Under the pieces are notes generated by a model, which was not told the origin of the DNA, made no database searches, and saw only the letters and a program-made list of their open reading frames with translations. Below, in pieces: positions 40,754-48,379 of a stretch of 53,582 nt of DNA. The stretch lies in the IMG/VR virus record IMGVR_UViG_3300017971_000344, positions 1-53,582 of that record; one strand, 5' to 3'. Made by a program: the position numbers and the translations under genes. Numbering within the stretch: the first letter of the stretch is position 1; the number at the start of each line of letters is the position of its first letter. The DNA is from a virus.

Positions 40754-41361
40754 GCATTCCCAAAACACCCATCATGATTGATGGCGTAGTGCACTGGAGA
40801 TGCAGTCTATGCGGTAAAGCGAAGACAGCTGACGATTTCGCCAGAAGGGCTAAGGCTGCCAATGGTTTGTCATCAGATTGTAAACGGTGCCGTGCTAAAG
40901 TAAAAAAGAAGTACTTAGAGAAACAGAAGAGTCGACGTAAAAAGTCCACAGTCAGCAGTACCGAGAGGGCTAAAAGCAGTAGGACTAGACCAGTTACCAA
41001 GAAGCCTCTACCGCTTACTGAAAAAGATCTGCGTACGAAACGCATGTTGGCGTCGTATTATCAGATCCAACGACCCAGAACTAGAAGGGACTGCTCTGAG
41101 ACCAGTAGACCATGTCCGTGGGTTGGTTGTCGCTATCATCTCTATCTTGATGAAGGACGGCATGGCAGTATCAAGTTCAACTTTCCCGATATAGAGCCTT
41201 GGGAGATGGATGAAACGTGTGCTCTTGATCTTGCGTGTGGGATGCCTCTTGACGAGATAAGCGCCAGGCTCAATATCACAGGAGAACGGGTTAGACAAAT
41301 CATCCAGGTCGCTATGGAAAAAATGAAAGTTCTTTACGACGAGCTGGAGGTAGGGCCGTGA
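40750..41361 (+). CDS. zinc finger plus sigma-region-4-like HTH protein, 203 aa
   Basis: The N-terminus CSLCGKAKTADDF with CKRC is an endonuclease-VII/HNH-type zinc knuckle. A basic linker follows. The C-terminal 95 residues (PCPWVGCRYHLYLD, NFPDIEPWEM, TCALDLA, LDEISARLNITGERVRQII) match a sigma-factor-like DNA-binding protein I associate with Myxococcota. The helix-turn-helix resembles sigma region 4.2. It could be a transcription switch or anti-host factor. This is one of two host clues in the window. Confidence 0.68.
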   Translation: MSIPKTPIMIDGVVHWRCSLCGKAKTADDFARRAKAANGLSSDCKRCRAKVKKKYLEKQKSRRKKSTVSSTERAKSSRTRPVTKKPLPLTEKDLRTKRMLASYYQIQRPRTRRDCSETSRPCPWVGCRYHLYLDEGRHGSIKFNFPDIEPWEMDETCALDLACGMPLDEISARLNITGERVRQIIQVAMEKMKVLYDELEVGP

Positions 41362-41567
41362 CTGCTTCTGTAAATGACCTCATCAAAGATAACCAACGAA
41401 ACAACGCCATGACGATTGGTGTGTTGGCTACTGGAGCCCATGAGCCTGTCTTGTCCTCCAGTCACCCCTACTGGCGGACGTTAAGCGCTACTGCCAACAC
41501 GATAGGTCCTACGTTGCACGATGTTTCGATGCGCCTCAGGGGCGCTGCTCGCCGACAACTCTGCTAA
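41358..41567 (+). CDS. small protein, 69 aa
   Basis: GTG start overlapping the previous stop (GTGA). No motif is recognised; the end is basic. Followed by the CGTTATCCTCTA box at 41581. Confidence 0.5.
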   Translation: MTASVNDLIKDNQRNNAMTIGVLATGAHEPVLSSSHPYWRTLSATANTIGPTLHDVSMRLRGAARRQLC

Positions 41568-41580
41568 CGCCCACCAATCG

Positions 41581-41647
41581 CGTTATCCTCTAGTGTAGGT
41601 TTTGATCAACCAATGGTACTGGTGTGCCGTTTGGTTGACATAGTCAA
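41581..41647 (+). promoter_or_regulatory. CGTTATCCTCTA box and TTGAC palindrome
   Basis: CGTTATCCTCTA (41581-41592) is the best example of the recurring box, and TTGACATAGTCAA (41635-41647) is one of the recurring palindromes. The gene start with CGGAGG follows at 41663. Confidence 0.5.
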
Positions 41648-41662
41648 TACCGGAGGATACCG

Positions 41663-42847
41663 GTGCCCGATACACCTAAACAACCAGACCCAACTGCCGT
41701 TGAGTTAGACGCTAAAATAATACCTGCGTCAGTCGACACAGCTGCCGGTATGAGTTCCCGATCTAAGTGGCTAGTGGGACTCGTCATGACGGTTATAGGT
41801 TCTTTGGCAGTACCGGCCGCCACAGCGTTCCAGCAGTATGCTTCTACTAAAGCCACTGAAGAAACCGCTACGGCCAAACGCAAGGCTGATGCTTTGGCCA
41901 GTCAGCGTGCCATGCAGGCAGACTTGCTGAAGCGTATCATCGCGGTAGCGGAACGAGCTACACTCAAAGATCCCACCAGCGTGTTCCAACTCGGTCTGAT
42001 CGCTGGTATGGTAAACGAAAACCGGGATGACTTTGGAATTGAGTTAAAAGAAGCCGAACAGACGATGAAGCGGATGTATGATTCTTTGGCCCCTATAGCG
42101 GGACTGAGGCGTCGTATCGCAGAGTCTAATCGCGTGTTGGCCTGGCTGCAGCGCCACGTCAAAACTACAGACCAACAACAAGAGAAGGTACGAAAACAAA
42201 TTATCCAGCTACGTAAGCAGTTGGCGACTAAGCTGCCTCGGTGGCAGCGTGAGCGTTTGCAGCAGGCACTACGAGAGCACCAAAGCCATAGAAGTCAATA
42301 TCGACTAGAGCATCTGTTCTACGAGCAACAAATAAAACGAGAGCAGTTGTTAAAGCATTACTTTACAACTGCATTACTCCGCCAGGAAACAGCACTCAAG
42401 CAACGACTACAGCAAACGACGGCTCTGAGAAAAAGGCTCAAGCAACGAACAGAGCGGTTCGCTTACTTGGTGACTGCATTAAAAATGCAGGTCAAAGTAC
42501 CAGATAAGATATCGCTCGAGATGCGCAGCTTGTTAGTCGATATAGAAATTGATAGTGAGTCTGCGCAGCAAACCATCATCCGGCTGCTTGCTGAGCGAGA
42601 TTCGGAACGCGATGCTTTGACGGTAGCCAAACAAACAATCAAGCGATTGCATAAGAAGCTACGCTGGTACAGGGATAACCAGACATTCGTGCTTCCTTCT
42701 TTGCCTACAATCAAATGTCGGGTGAAGAAAAAGCTGCCCAAGCGCTCCAAGGCAACACGACGACGCTATGTCCCACGACGATCTATTTCTCGACCCAGGT
42801 CCAGTGCCTTCAAAAGTCGTGCTTCCTCTTTACGGGGTTTGTATTGA
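41663..42847 (+). CDS. membrane-anchored coiled-coil protein, 394 aa
   Basis: GTG start behind CGGAGGATACCG. A transmembrane helix lies at about 34-56 (WLVGLVMTVIGSLAVPAATAF), then a coiled coil from 60 to 340 with many Gln/Arg/Leu heptads, and a basic serine/arginine C-terminus (RRRYVPRRSISRPRSS). It may span the periplasm or line the tail/ejection machinery. No enzyme motif is seen. Confidence 0.62.
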   Translation: MPDTPKQPDPTAVELDAKIIPASVDTAAGMSSRSKWLVGLVMTVIGSLAVPAATAFQQYASTKATEETATAKRKADALASQRAMQADLLKRIIAVAERATLKDPTSVFQLGLIAGMVNENRDDFGIELKEAEQTMKRMYDSLAPIAGLRRRIAESNRVLAWLQRHVKTTDQQQEKVRKQIIQLRKQLATKLPRWQRERLQQALREHQSHRSQYRLEHLFYEQQIKREQLLKHYFTTALLRQETALKQRLQQTTALRKRLKQRTERFAYLVTALKMQVKVPDKISLEMRSLLVDIEIDSESAQQTIIRLLAERDSERDALTVAKQTIKRLHKKLRWYRDNQTFVLPSLPTIKCRVKKKLPKRSKATRRRYVPRRSISRPRSSAFKSRASSLRGLY

Positions 42848-42859
42848 CAGGAGAACACC

Positions 42860-43222
42860 ATGCCGGTTTACGCGTTGACGATCAAACATCCGTGGCTCTG
42901 GTGTATCCTACATTCAGACAAGCGAATCGAAAACCGTACGTGGACTCCACCCAACAGAGTAGTTGGACAGCGGATATACCTACACAGCTCAAAAGAATTC
43001 GACCATGAAGGCGTTTTGTTTTGCGAACAACAAGGCGTTGAGTTGCCGTCAGAGTACCATTTTGGTTGCATCGAAGGTTCCGCTATCGTGAAGGGTTACG
43101 TGCGTAGTAGCGACAATCACTGGTTTCAAGGCCCGTTCGGTTGGACGCTAGAAGATGTACGGCTGCTCAAGGTACCGTTGCCACGACGCGGGCAGCAGGG
43201 TGTCTGGAAGGTTAAGAAGTAG
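42860..43222 (+). CDS. ASCH-domain protein, 120 aa
   Basis: YALTIKHPWLWCILHSDKRIENRTW and RIYLHSS match the ASCH fold, which binds RNA or hydrolyses modified nucleosides. Almost the whole protein is this domain. AGGAGA precedes the ATG. It abuts the ART-like gene, consistent with an RNA-directed effector set. Confidence 0.78.
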   Translation: MPVYALTIKHPWLWCILHSDKRIENRTWTPPNRVVGQRIYLHSSKEFDHEGVLFCEQQGVELPSEYHFGCIEGSAIVKGYVRSSDNHWFQGPFGWTLEDVRLLKVPLPRRGQQGVWKVKK

Positions 43223-43624
43223 ATGTTTCGTTACCGAGGTTACCTCTATCGTGCCGTCACGATGCCGCCTCCCGGGTTTATGGACGGGGCTTTCTACCGC
43301 GGTGTTCTCTATCACGGATCCGACCGCGGAGATCTCCGCATGCTCGAGCCTAACCAAGGCAATGAGTTTGGTATCTACTTGACGCCCAAACATAGATACG
43401 CTCGACGTTACGGGCAACATTTGTATCGCGTGTTGGCTAACTTTAGAAATCCTATCTTTGTTGCTGATAAGTCAGAGCTGTCGTCGGCTGATCTTACCCA
43501 ACAAGACGTTGAGCAGCTGCAAGCTGCCGGGTACGACGCCATAGTGTCGGGAGGCTCGATCGAGACCGCGAGCGAAGTAGTGCTGTTTGATTCTAGCCAG
43601 GTGCACATACTGGAAGAAGCTTAG
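43223..43624 (+). CDS. tagged ADP-ribosyltransferase-like protein, 133 aa
   Basis: The N-terminal tag MFRYRGYLYRAVTMPPP is followed by GVLYHGSDRGDLRML, NEFGIYLTPKHRYARRYG and, near the end, GYDAIVSGG with SEVVLFDSSQVHIL. This is the ART-PolyVal layout (Y-H-G, then strand and helix with A-x-x-Y, then G-x-D and an [EN]-x-V-x-F-D end). It would modify host or phage macromolecules with ADP-ribose. It is short but complete for the family. The ATG directly follows the ASCH stop. Confidence 0.75.
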   Translation: MFRYRGYLYRAVTMPPPGFMDGAFYRGVLYHGSDRGDLRMLEPNQGNEFGIYLTPKHRYARRYGQHLYRVLANFRNPIFVADKSELSSADLTQQDVEQLQAAGYDAIVSGGSIETASEVVLFDSSQVHILEEA

Positions 43625-43625
43625 G

Positions 43626-44180
43626 ATGAAACTCTTTGTCTCGGACTTCGACGACACCCTCTTTAGGTCAGCCTATCCACCTGATGGCTGGGACCGCGAT
43701 CGTGATGGTTACTGGTGGGAGTTGCCAGAATCGTTGGGACCACCCTGCGTACCCAAGGTACCAGGTATGGAGTGGTGGAACCAGCAAGTGGTCAAAAGGG
43801 CCACACAGCTGATTCGAGACCCTGAGTGGTTTTGTTGCTGTCTGACGGGTCGACGCACACACCAAGCTAACTTCAGTCAGCGTATCCCTTGGCTGTTGGA
43901 ACAAAAAGGGCTGCTGTTTGATTTGGTGCGGTTGTGCCCAGCCGATGGCTCTGATCAAGGCGCCACCGGTCCTTGGAAGCTGTCTGTGATACAGCGCCTG
44001 GCCCGTAGGTTCGACGCAGATGAGATAGAAATCTGGGACGACCGTGCCGATCACCTGGCCGACTGGGAAGCTGCTCTGTTGGATTACAACGTCAATACGG
44101 TCCACGTACAGGAGCCGCACCGCCAGTGTCGAGGTTTTCGTTTTCGTGGACGTCAGTACATCGAGGTTAATGATGATTAA
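43626..44180 (+). CDS. HAD phosphatase of RNA-repair (SAK) type, 184 aa
   Basis: FVSDFDDTLFRSAYPPDGWD is HAD motif I (DxDxT). LTGRRTHQANFSQRI is motif II. K in GPWKLSVI is motif III, and EIWDDRADHL is motif IV. The WWELPESLGPP and WDDR-HL features are those of the Swiss-Army-knife RNA repair-like HAD family (PF10307 type), known in RNA end healing. The C-terminus ends with FRFRGRQYIEV, the recurring tag, just before the next gene starts with the same tag; the two frames overlap by eight bases. Confidence 0.82.
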   Translation: MKLFVSDFDDTLFRSAYPPDGWDRDRDGYWWELPESLGPPCVPKVPGMEWWNQQVVKRATQLIRDPEWFCCCLTGRRTHQANFSQRIPWLLEQKGLLFDLVRLCPADGSDQGATGPWKLSVIQRLARRFDADEIEIWDDRADHLADWEAALLDYNVNTVHVQEPHRQCRGFRFRGRQYIEVNDD

Positions 44181-47100
44181 GTACCGCGGGTGTCAATATC
44201 GGGAAGCAGGCGAACTTCGCATCGCCTCCAAAGAAATTTTCTACCACGGCACCGCAACAGGACAGAATGACGAGATCCTCAAGAGCATATTGGCGCAAGG
44301 ACTCAACCCAACCCCAAAGCGGCGTGTTTTCTCTGACGATGACGATCGTAAAGACATCACTACACTGGGAGGTACTTACCTGAGTCTGCGTGCAGGAGAT
44401 CTGTCTAAGTTCAGCCTAATGGCACAAAAGAAGTTCGGTGGCGACTACTTGTACGTCATAGTTCAGTTTGAGACCCGCACACCCACCACCACACTAGACG
44501 AAGACGAACTTCTGCCGATTGGCAGAAACCAGGTGTATTTAGATCAATACGGACGTGACAATCTAAATATAACCAGAGTTGATGGTAGTTTTTTGTTTGG
44601 GTTGTTAGAGACAGACAAGATCGACTGGTACGATGTAGCGGAGCACTTTTTGGTTAGCACTGTAGAGCCCCTTTGGGGTAAGCAAGATCCCAGAGCGGTT
44701 CGGCAGATGCTTCTACCGATTGCCAATGTGTTGAAGTGGCAGGCGTATTATCGAGAAGCACAAGCTCGCGAGCATGATGGTTACTGGTATGTACGTCAGT
44801 ACGATGAACTTATCGGTGTGTCGCCCCAGGAAGCTTTGCAAGAACTTCGTGCGGCCACCAAAACAGCGATGTCGGCATTGCGAAGTCTAGCCACGCCTCC
44901 ATCGGCGACTCCCGATGAGCCATATAGTCGCCAGCAACGGCAGCGGGACAACCAGAAGATTCAGACCGAAGAGCCTATTGGCTATCGAGGTGCCAACAAG
45001 ATCATCGCGATTATGCGTTGGGGTGATAGCTACTCTGGTAGTGTCGCCAAAGACTCTTCGTATTACATCGTAGGTCAAATAGTATATGCCACACCAGAAG
45101 GTCAACGCGAGGCTGAGAAGATCATCAATAGCGTACTACGTGAAGGTAAGAGCGAACACATGTTGTGGACTGACCCGCGAGGTACTGTTGTTTATGATGA
45201 GCCTCGTTTATCCTCAGAGAAAGCGGCTTCCGTGTTTATGTATAAAGGACGTGAATACGTAGAACTCAAACAAGGTGATGTGGGTGAAGCGGCTAAACTT
45301 AAGGCGGTAGCGCCGTTAGCGGATCCTACGTGGACGCCTAACGAACATGTAGAGGATGCAAAGAAAATTGAAGTAATCAATTCTGGAATTCCAGAGGAAA
45401 TGTACTTGTTGTTTACCAGTTTTGAGAACTCTCTAGGAGACCGGAAAAACGGAAGGGTCATCCTGACGTGGTTTCCGGACGACCGAGATCTGTTTGAAGG
45501 TGGCGCGTATTGGTTTGAGGAGGGTGGCAAAAAGAAGCTTCAAAGCGTCTATGTGTCGCCTGAGTTCCGTGGGCGCGGTGGGCAGTTACTGGCCGACGCT
45601 TTGAAGTCGATTGGCGTTACTAGTTACGTAGAGCCTCTGTCGCACGCGGGAAAGAGGTACGTCAAGCGCCACAAGTTTACGAAAACGTCCTCTGCGCTGT
45701 ACTGCAAAAGTCAATACGTTACTCGAGATGTCTACGCTAAAACCATCTTAATCAACGAAGAGTTTGTAGCTGGCCTACGCAAAGAATTTTTACGGTACAT
45801 GAAGAACGTCAGGCAGGTCCACGACTACGACACCGCTTGGCAGTTCAAAAAGGTAGGCAACCTCTACGCTGAGAAATTCCACGAGATGTTTTTCGAGCGG
45901 TTCACCAACTACTACCTGAAGCATTACGTTGGCCTCAGTAAGAACATGGCAAGCTTCTGGGGCGACGTGCTCCGCAAGTCTGGTTGGGATTTCTATCTGG
46001 AAATAAGTCCGCCACTGTCCATGGTAGACGAGTACCACGACAAAGAGAGCCTGTACTACGACTACCAACAAGAAGTCGGCAAATGGGCCAACCGAGTAAA
46101 AACGAAAGCAAGAAAGCTTTGGAAAGACCTGCGCGACTTCATTGAATCTCATCCGTCTCATCGAGAAAAAGAGGTAGAACCGTACGTTGAGTTGATGGAT
46201 GATGACAACTACTCCATTGCTGGATTTGACGTTCGTATCAGAGGCTACGGGCAAGAAGGAGCTTTGCCTGAGTACCATGCGGAGTGGTTGTCCATCGCCA
46301 AGGAAGGACTGAAGGAGTATCGCCGACGCGCTTCTGAGCGAATGCCGTGGATGATCAAACACGCGCTGCCTTTCGTCCTTCGTTTTGATATCAGCCTCAA
46401 CAAGGCAGGCGAGTACCAATTCCGCTACATAGACCTATACATGTCGGCCCTTACGGAAAAGACTGACCCAGTAGGTAGATTCGTCAAGACGTGTGCTCAT
46501 GAGATGGGTCATCACCTATGGTACCACCTGAGTGGTGACGCCAAATCTTTCTGGGCAAAAGCCGTTCGAGAAGATTACGCTGCACAGTTGGACTTACAGT
46601 ACGTACTGGATAACTGGTCTGGGTCTGATCCCGACGACGTCTTGGCGTTCATAGCTGACGACTTTCTGAACAAAGGCGACGTCGATACTTACCTTCAGCT
46701 GTGGTCGCTTTATTACCAGCCTGGCTACAAGTACTGGTTTGAAAAAGCCACACGTGCCGATGTAGAAAAGAGGATAGCCGAAGGGGATCGGTATTTGGCG
46801 GTGCAGCAACACCCCATCAGCGCCTACGCGGGACAGAACGAAATAGAGGCGTTTTGTGACGCCGTCGGAAGCTACGTAGCCCACGGAGAGAAAGGTATCT
46901 ATCCTGCCGTGCGTAAGTGGCTGTCGATTGTGCTACCCGATATGAACATCCGACTAGCTGCAAAGAAAGCATCTTCTATGCTAACGTATAAAGGACGTCA
47001 ATACATCAGTTTGACGGATTATCAAAATGGACGAAACAAAACGGCGACACGAGATCGCGATACAGGAAGTCGAGAAGGCTCTGGCGGATCAGATACAGGA

Positions 47101-47559
47101 AGCGATGCTGTCGGCACGCAAGATAGCGCAGATCCAAGAGCAGCTCGAGAACCTGACCGGCACCGTGGAGGAACAGTTGGAGCAGCTACAGCAGCTGAGA
47201 CGCGAACTGCAGACCCACGAATAAAAACAGCTGAGGAACCAGAAGAACCGACCGAAACCGAGATGGTGGAGGAGTTGGAGGAGGAACCAGGAGCCAATTG
47301 GAGGGACTTATACCTGCAGCCAATTATCCGTGCTATCCGAAATCAATTCGACCTCCCTGAAGGACAAGTTACCCTACTGGGTCCAGCTAAGAAAGTTCCG
47401 TTCGGCTCCGACACGTTAGGTTTCAATATTACCGGTCATGTACGGTTCCAAGACTTCTCCCCAAACGTCAATGAATATGGTCGGTCTCCTTATAGATTCA
47501 CCGCGCACGTCGATCCCAACGGAGAACTTCAGTTGCCTGTAGAGGTACTTGGCAAATAA
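44173..47559 (+). CDS. giant tagged multidomain effector-like protein, 1128 aa
   Basis: The tag MIKYRGCQYREAG opens the protein and recurs at 356 (MYKGREYVEL, preceded by EKAASVF) and 936 (TYKGRQYISL, preceded by KKASSM), dividing it into three modules. Module 1 is ART-like (FYHGTATGQND, GGTYLSLRAGDLSKFS). Module 2 starts with a GNAT-like acetyltransferase core (SVYVSPEFRGRGGQLLADAL) and continues into an HExxH metallopeptidase (CAHEMGHHLWYHL, His about 776; downstream NEIEAFCDAVGSYV). Module 3 has a poorly coding linker over a nested gene, then a small beta domain (NWRDLYLQPIIRAIR onward). It resembles polyvalent proteins ejected by phages. The start at 44173 has GAGG six bases before it. 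Confidence 0.68.
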   Translation: MIKYRGCQYREAGELRIASKEIFYHGTATGQNDEILKSILAQGLNPTPKRRVFSDDDDRKDITTLGGTYLSLRAGDLSKFSLMAQKKFGGDYLYVIVQFETRTPTTTLDEDELLPIGRNQVYLDQYGRDNLNITRVDGSFLFGLLETDKIDWYDVAEHFLVSTVEPLWGKQDPRAVRQMLLPIANVLKWQAYYREAQAREHDGYWYVRQYDELIGVSPQEALQELRAATKTAMSALRSLATPPSATPDEPYSRQQRQRDNQKIQTEEPIGYRGANKIIAIMRWGDSYSGSVAKDSSYYIVGQIVYATPEGQREAEKIINSVLREGKSEHMLWTDPRGTVVYDEPRLSSEKAASVFMYKGREYVELKQGDVGEAAKLKAVAPLADPTWTPNEHVEDAKKIEVINSGIPEEMYLLFTSFENSLGDRKNGRVILTWFPDDRDLFEGGAYWFEEGGKKKLQSVYVSPEFRGRGGQLLADALKSIGVTSYVEPLSHAGKRYVKRHKFTKTSSALYCKSQYVTRDVYAKTILINEEFVAGLRKEFLRYMKNVRQVHDYDTAWQFKKVGNLYAEKFHEMFFERFTNYYLKHYVGLSKNMASFWGDVLRKSGWDFYLEISPPLSMVDEYHDKESLYYDYQQEVGKWANRVKTKARKLWKDLRDFIESHPSHREKEVEPYVELMDDDNYSIAGFDVRIRGYGQEGALPEYHAEWLSIAKEGLKEYRRRASERMPWMIKHALPFVLRFDISLNKAGEYQFRYIDLYMSALTEKTDPVGRFVKTCAHEMGHHLWYHLSGDAKSFWAKAVREDYAAQLDLQYVLDNWSGSDPDDVLAFIADDFLNKGDVDTYLQLWSLYYQPGYKYWFEKATRADVEKRIAEGDRYLAVQQHPISAYAGQNEIEAFCDAVGSYVAHGEKGIYPAVRKWLSIVLPDMNIRLAAKKASSMLTYKGRQYISLTDYQNGRNKTATRDRDTGSREGSGGSDTGSDAVGTQDSADPRAAREPDRHRGGTVGAATAAETRTADPRIKTAEEPEEPTETEMVEELEEEPGANWRDLYLQPIIRAIRNQFDLPEGQVTLLGPAKKVPFGSDTLGFNITGHVRFQDFSPNVNEYGRSPYRFTAHVDPNGELQLPVEVLGK
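47027..47224 (+). CDS. nested out-of-frame coiled-coil ORF, 65 aa
   Basis: ATG at 47027, frame +1 relative to the giant gene. The product is a textbook amphipathic helix (MDETKRRHEIAIQEVEKAL, EEQLEQLQQLRREL). In the same 200 bases the giant frame reads as a Gly/Thr/Asp/Arg-rich low-complexity linker, suggesting the nested frame is the one under selection. The ribosome site is weak. It resembles the coiled-coil protein at 47562 just downstream. Confidence 0.6.
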   Translation: MDETKRRHEIAIQEVEKALADQIQEAMLSARKIAQIQEQLENLTGTVEEQLEQLQQLRRELQTHE

Positions 47560-47561
47560 CG

Positions 47562-47783
47562 ATGCCATCTCGAAGCAAGCAATCCAACGAAAATCTACTG
47601 TATAACGAACTGCGCAACGTCAGTATGCGCGTAAATGCTTTTGGTGATGAGGTGGCTGAGTTATCCGCAGCCGCCCAAGCCAACTCGATCGATATAGAAC
47701 AGCTGGTTAACGCTGTTGAACAACTACGTTCCCGCCTAGACTACCTCGAAGCCCTCCTCAAAGAAGCCAGACAAAGTCAATAA
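47562..47783 (+). CDS. coiled-coil protein, 73 aa
   Basis: ATG two bases after the giant gene ends. Heptads from about 15 to 70 (LLYNELRNVSMRVNAFGDEV, LVNAVEQLRSRLDYLEALL). No enzymatic motif. It may pair with the nested coiled-coil ORF or with the long coiled-coil protein at 41663. Confidence 0.65.
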   Translation: MPSRSKQSNENLLYNELRNVSMRVNAFGDEVAELSAAAQANSIDIEQLVNAVEQLRSRLDYLEALLKEARQSQ

Positions 47784-47792
47784 ACGCTGATG

Positions 47793-47825
47793 CTTTACGT
47801 TATTCTCTAGCAGAACAACGTAAAG
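47793..47825 (+). promoter_or_regulatory. CGTTATTCTCTA box inside a 9-bp inverted repeat
   Basis: CTTTACGTT (47793-47801) and AACGTAAAG (47817-47825) form a perfect inverted repeat around CGTTATTCTCTA (47798-47809). It sits in the gap before the 136-residue gene, so the recurring box may be operator-controlled here. Confidence 0.5.
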
Positions 47826-47833
47826 TGAACGAC

Positions 47834-48244
47834 ATGGCGTGCTGGTCCCGCGTGTTTAGTGGTGGCAATACCAGTTATGGTACTGGTTGCTGCAATACTG
47901 GCTGTTTTAACCAAACGAGCCCGGATGAGGGTTCCACCAAACCCACTATCTTTGGCGATATTCCCGTCAGCGTTAGTAGCATTGCCGAAGGTGTAGGCTA
48001 TTGGGCAGAACAACTGCGTCAACGGTTGGCTGCTACCGCTACCATTACGTCCACGTCAGACCAGATTTATACTGTTGTGTTGCGTCGTGGCACTCGTACC
48101 GACTCTACTACCTGGCAGGTGTCGAATGCTCAGGGCGCCTACCCGGTAGTAGTTAGTTACGCCACACCAGTTGATTCCGGTAGTAATGTTCAGTTTCAAT
48201 CTATGCACCACTGCATAGATTGGTTGGTAGAAAAACTCGCATAA
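47834..48244 (+). CDS. probable minor virion protein, 136 aa
   Basis: MACWSRVFSGGN with CCNTGC opens a beta-rich, Ser/Thr-rich protein (TATITSTSDQIYTVVLRRG, SYATPVDSGSNVQF). The composition resembles head-decoration or fibre parts. A GTG at 47825 would add three residues. No family is recognised. Confidence 0.55.
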   Translation: MACWSRVFSGGNTSYGTGCCNTGCFNQTSPDEGSTKPTIFGDIPVSVSSIAEGVGYWAEQLRQRLAATATITSTSDQIYTVVLRRGTRTDSTTWQVSNAQGAYPVVVSYATPVDSGSNVQFQSMHHCIDWLVEKLA

Positions 48245-48297
48245 CGCGCATCAGCGCACGTCCAGCAACACCCCACCTATCAGCAAAGCTGGTTTGA

Positions 48298-48364
48298 TTG
48301 ACTTTGTCAACGTCCCCATCCAGGTGTTGTTCCCAAACCAAATCCGTGTTGCGTACGGCAACAC
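48298..48364 (+). promoter_or_regulatory. TTGAC palindrome and 5' hairpin before scaffold gene
   Basis: TTGACTTTGTCAA (48298-48310) is the mirror of the 33950 site. GTGTTGC-N5-GCAACAC (48346-48364) then forms a hairpin ending just before the CAGGAG ribosome site of the 48380 gene, a possible translation control element. Confidence 0.45.
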
Positions 48365-48379
48365 ATCAGGAGAATCGTT

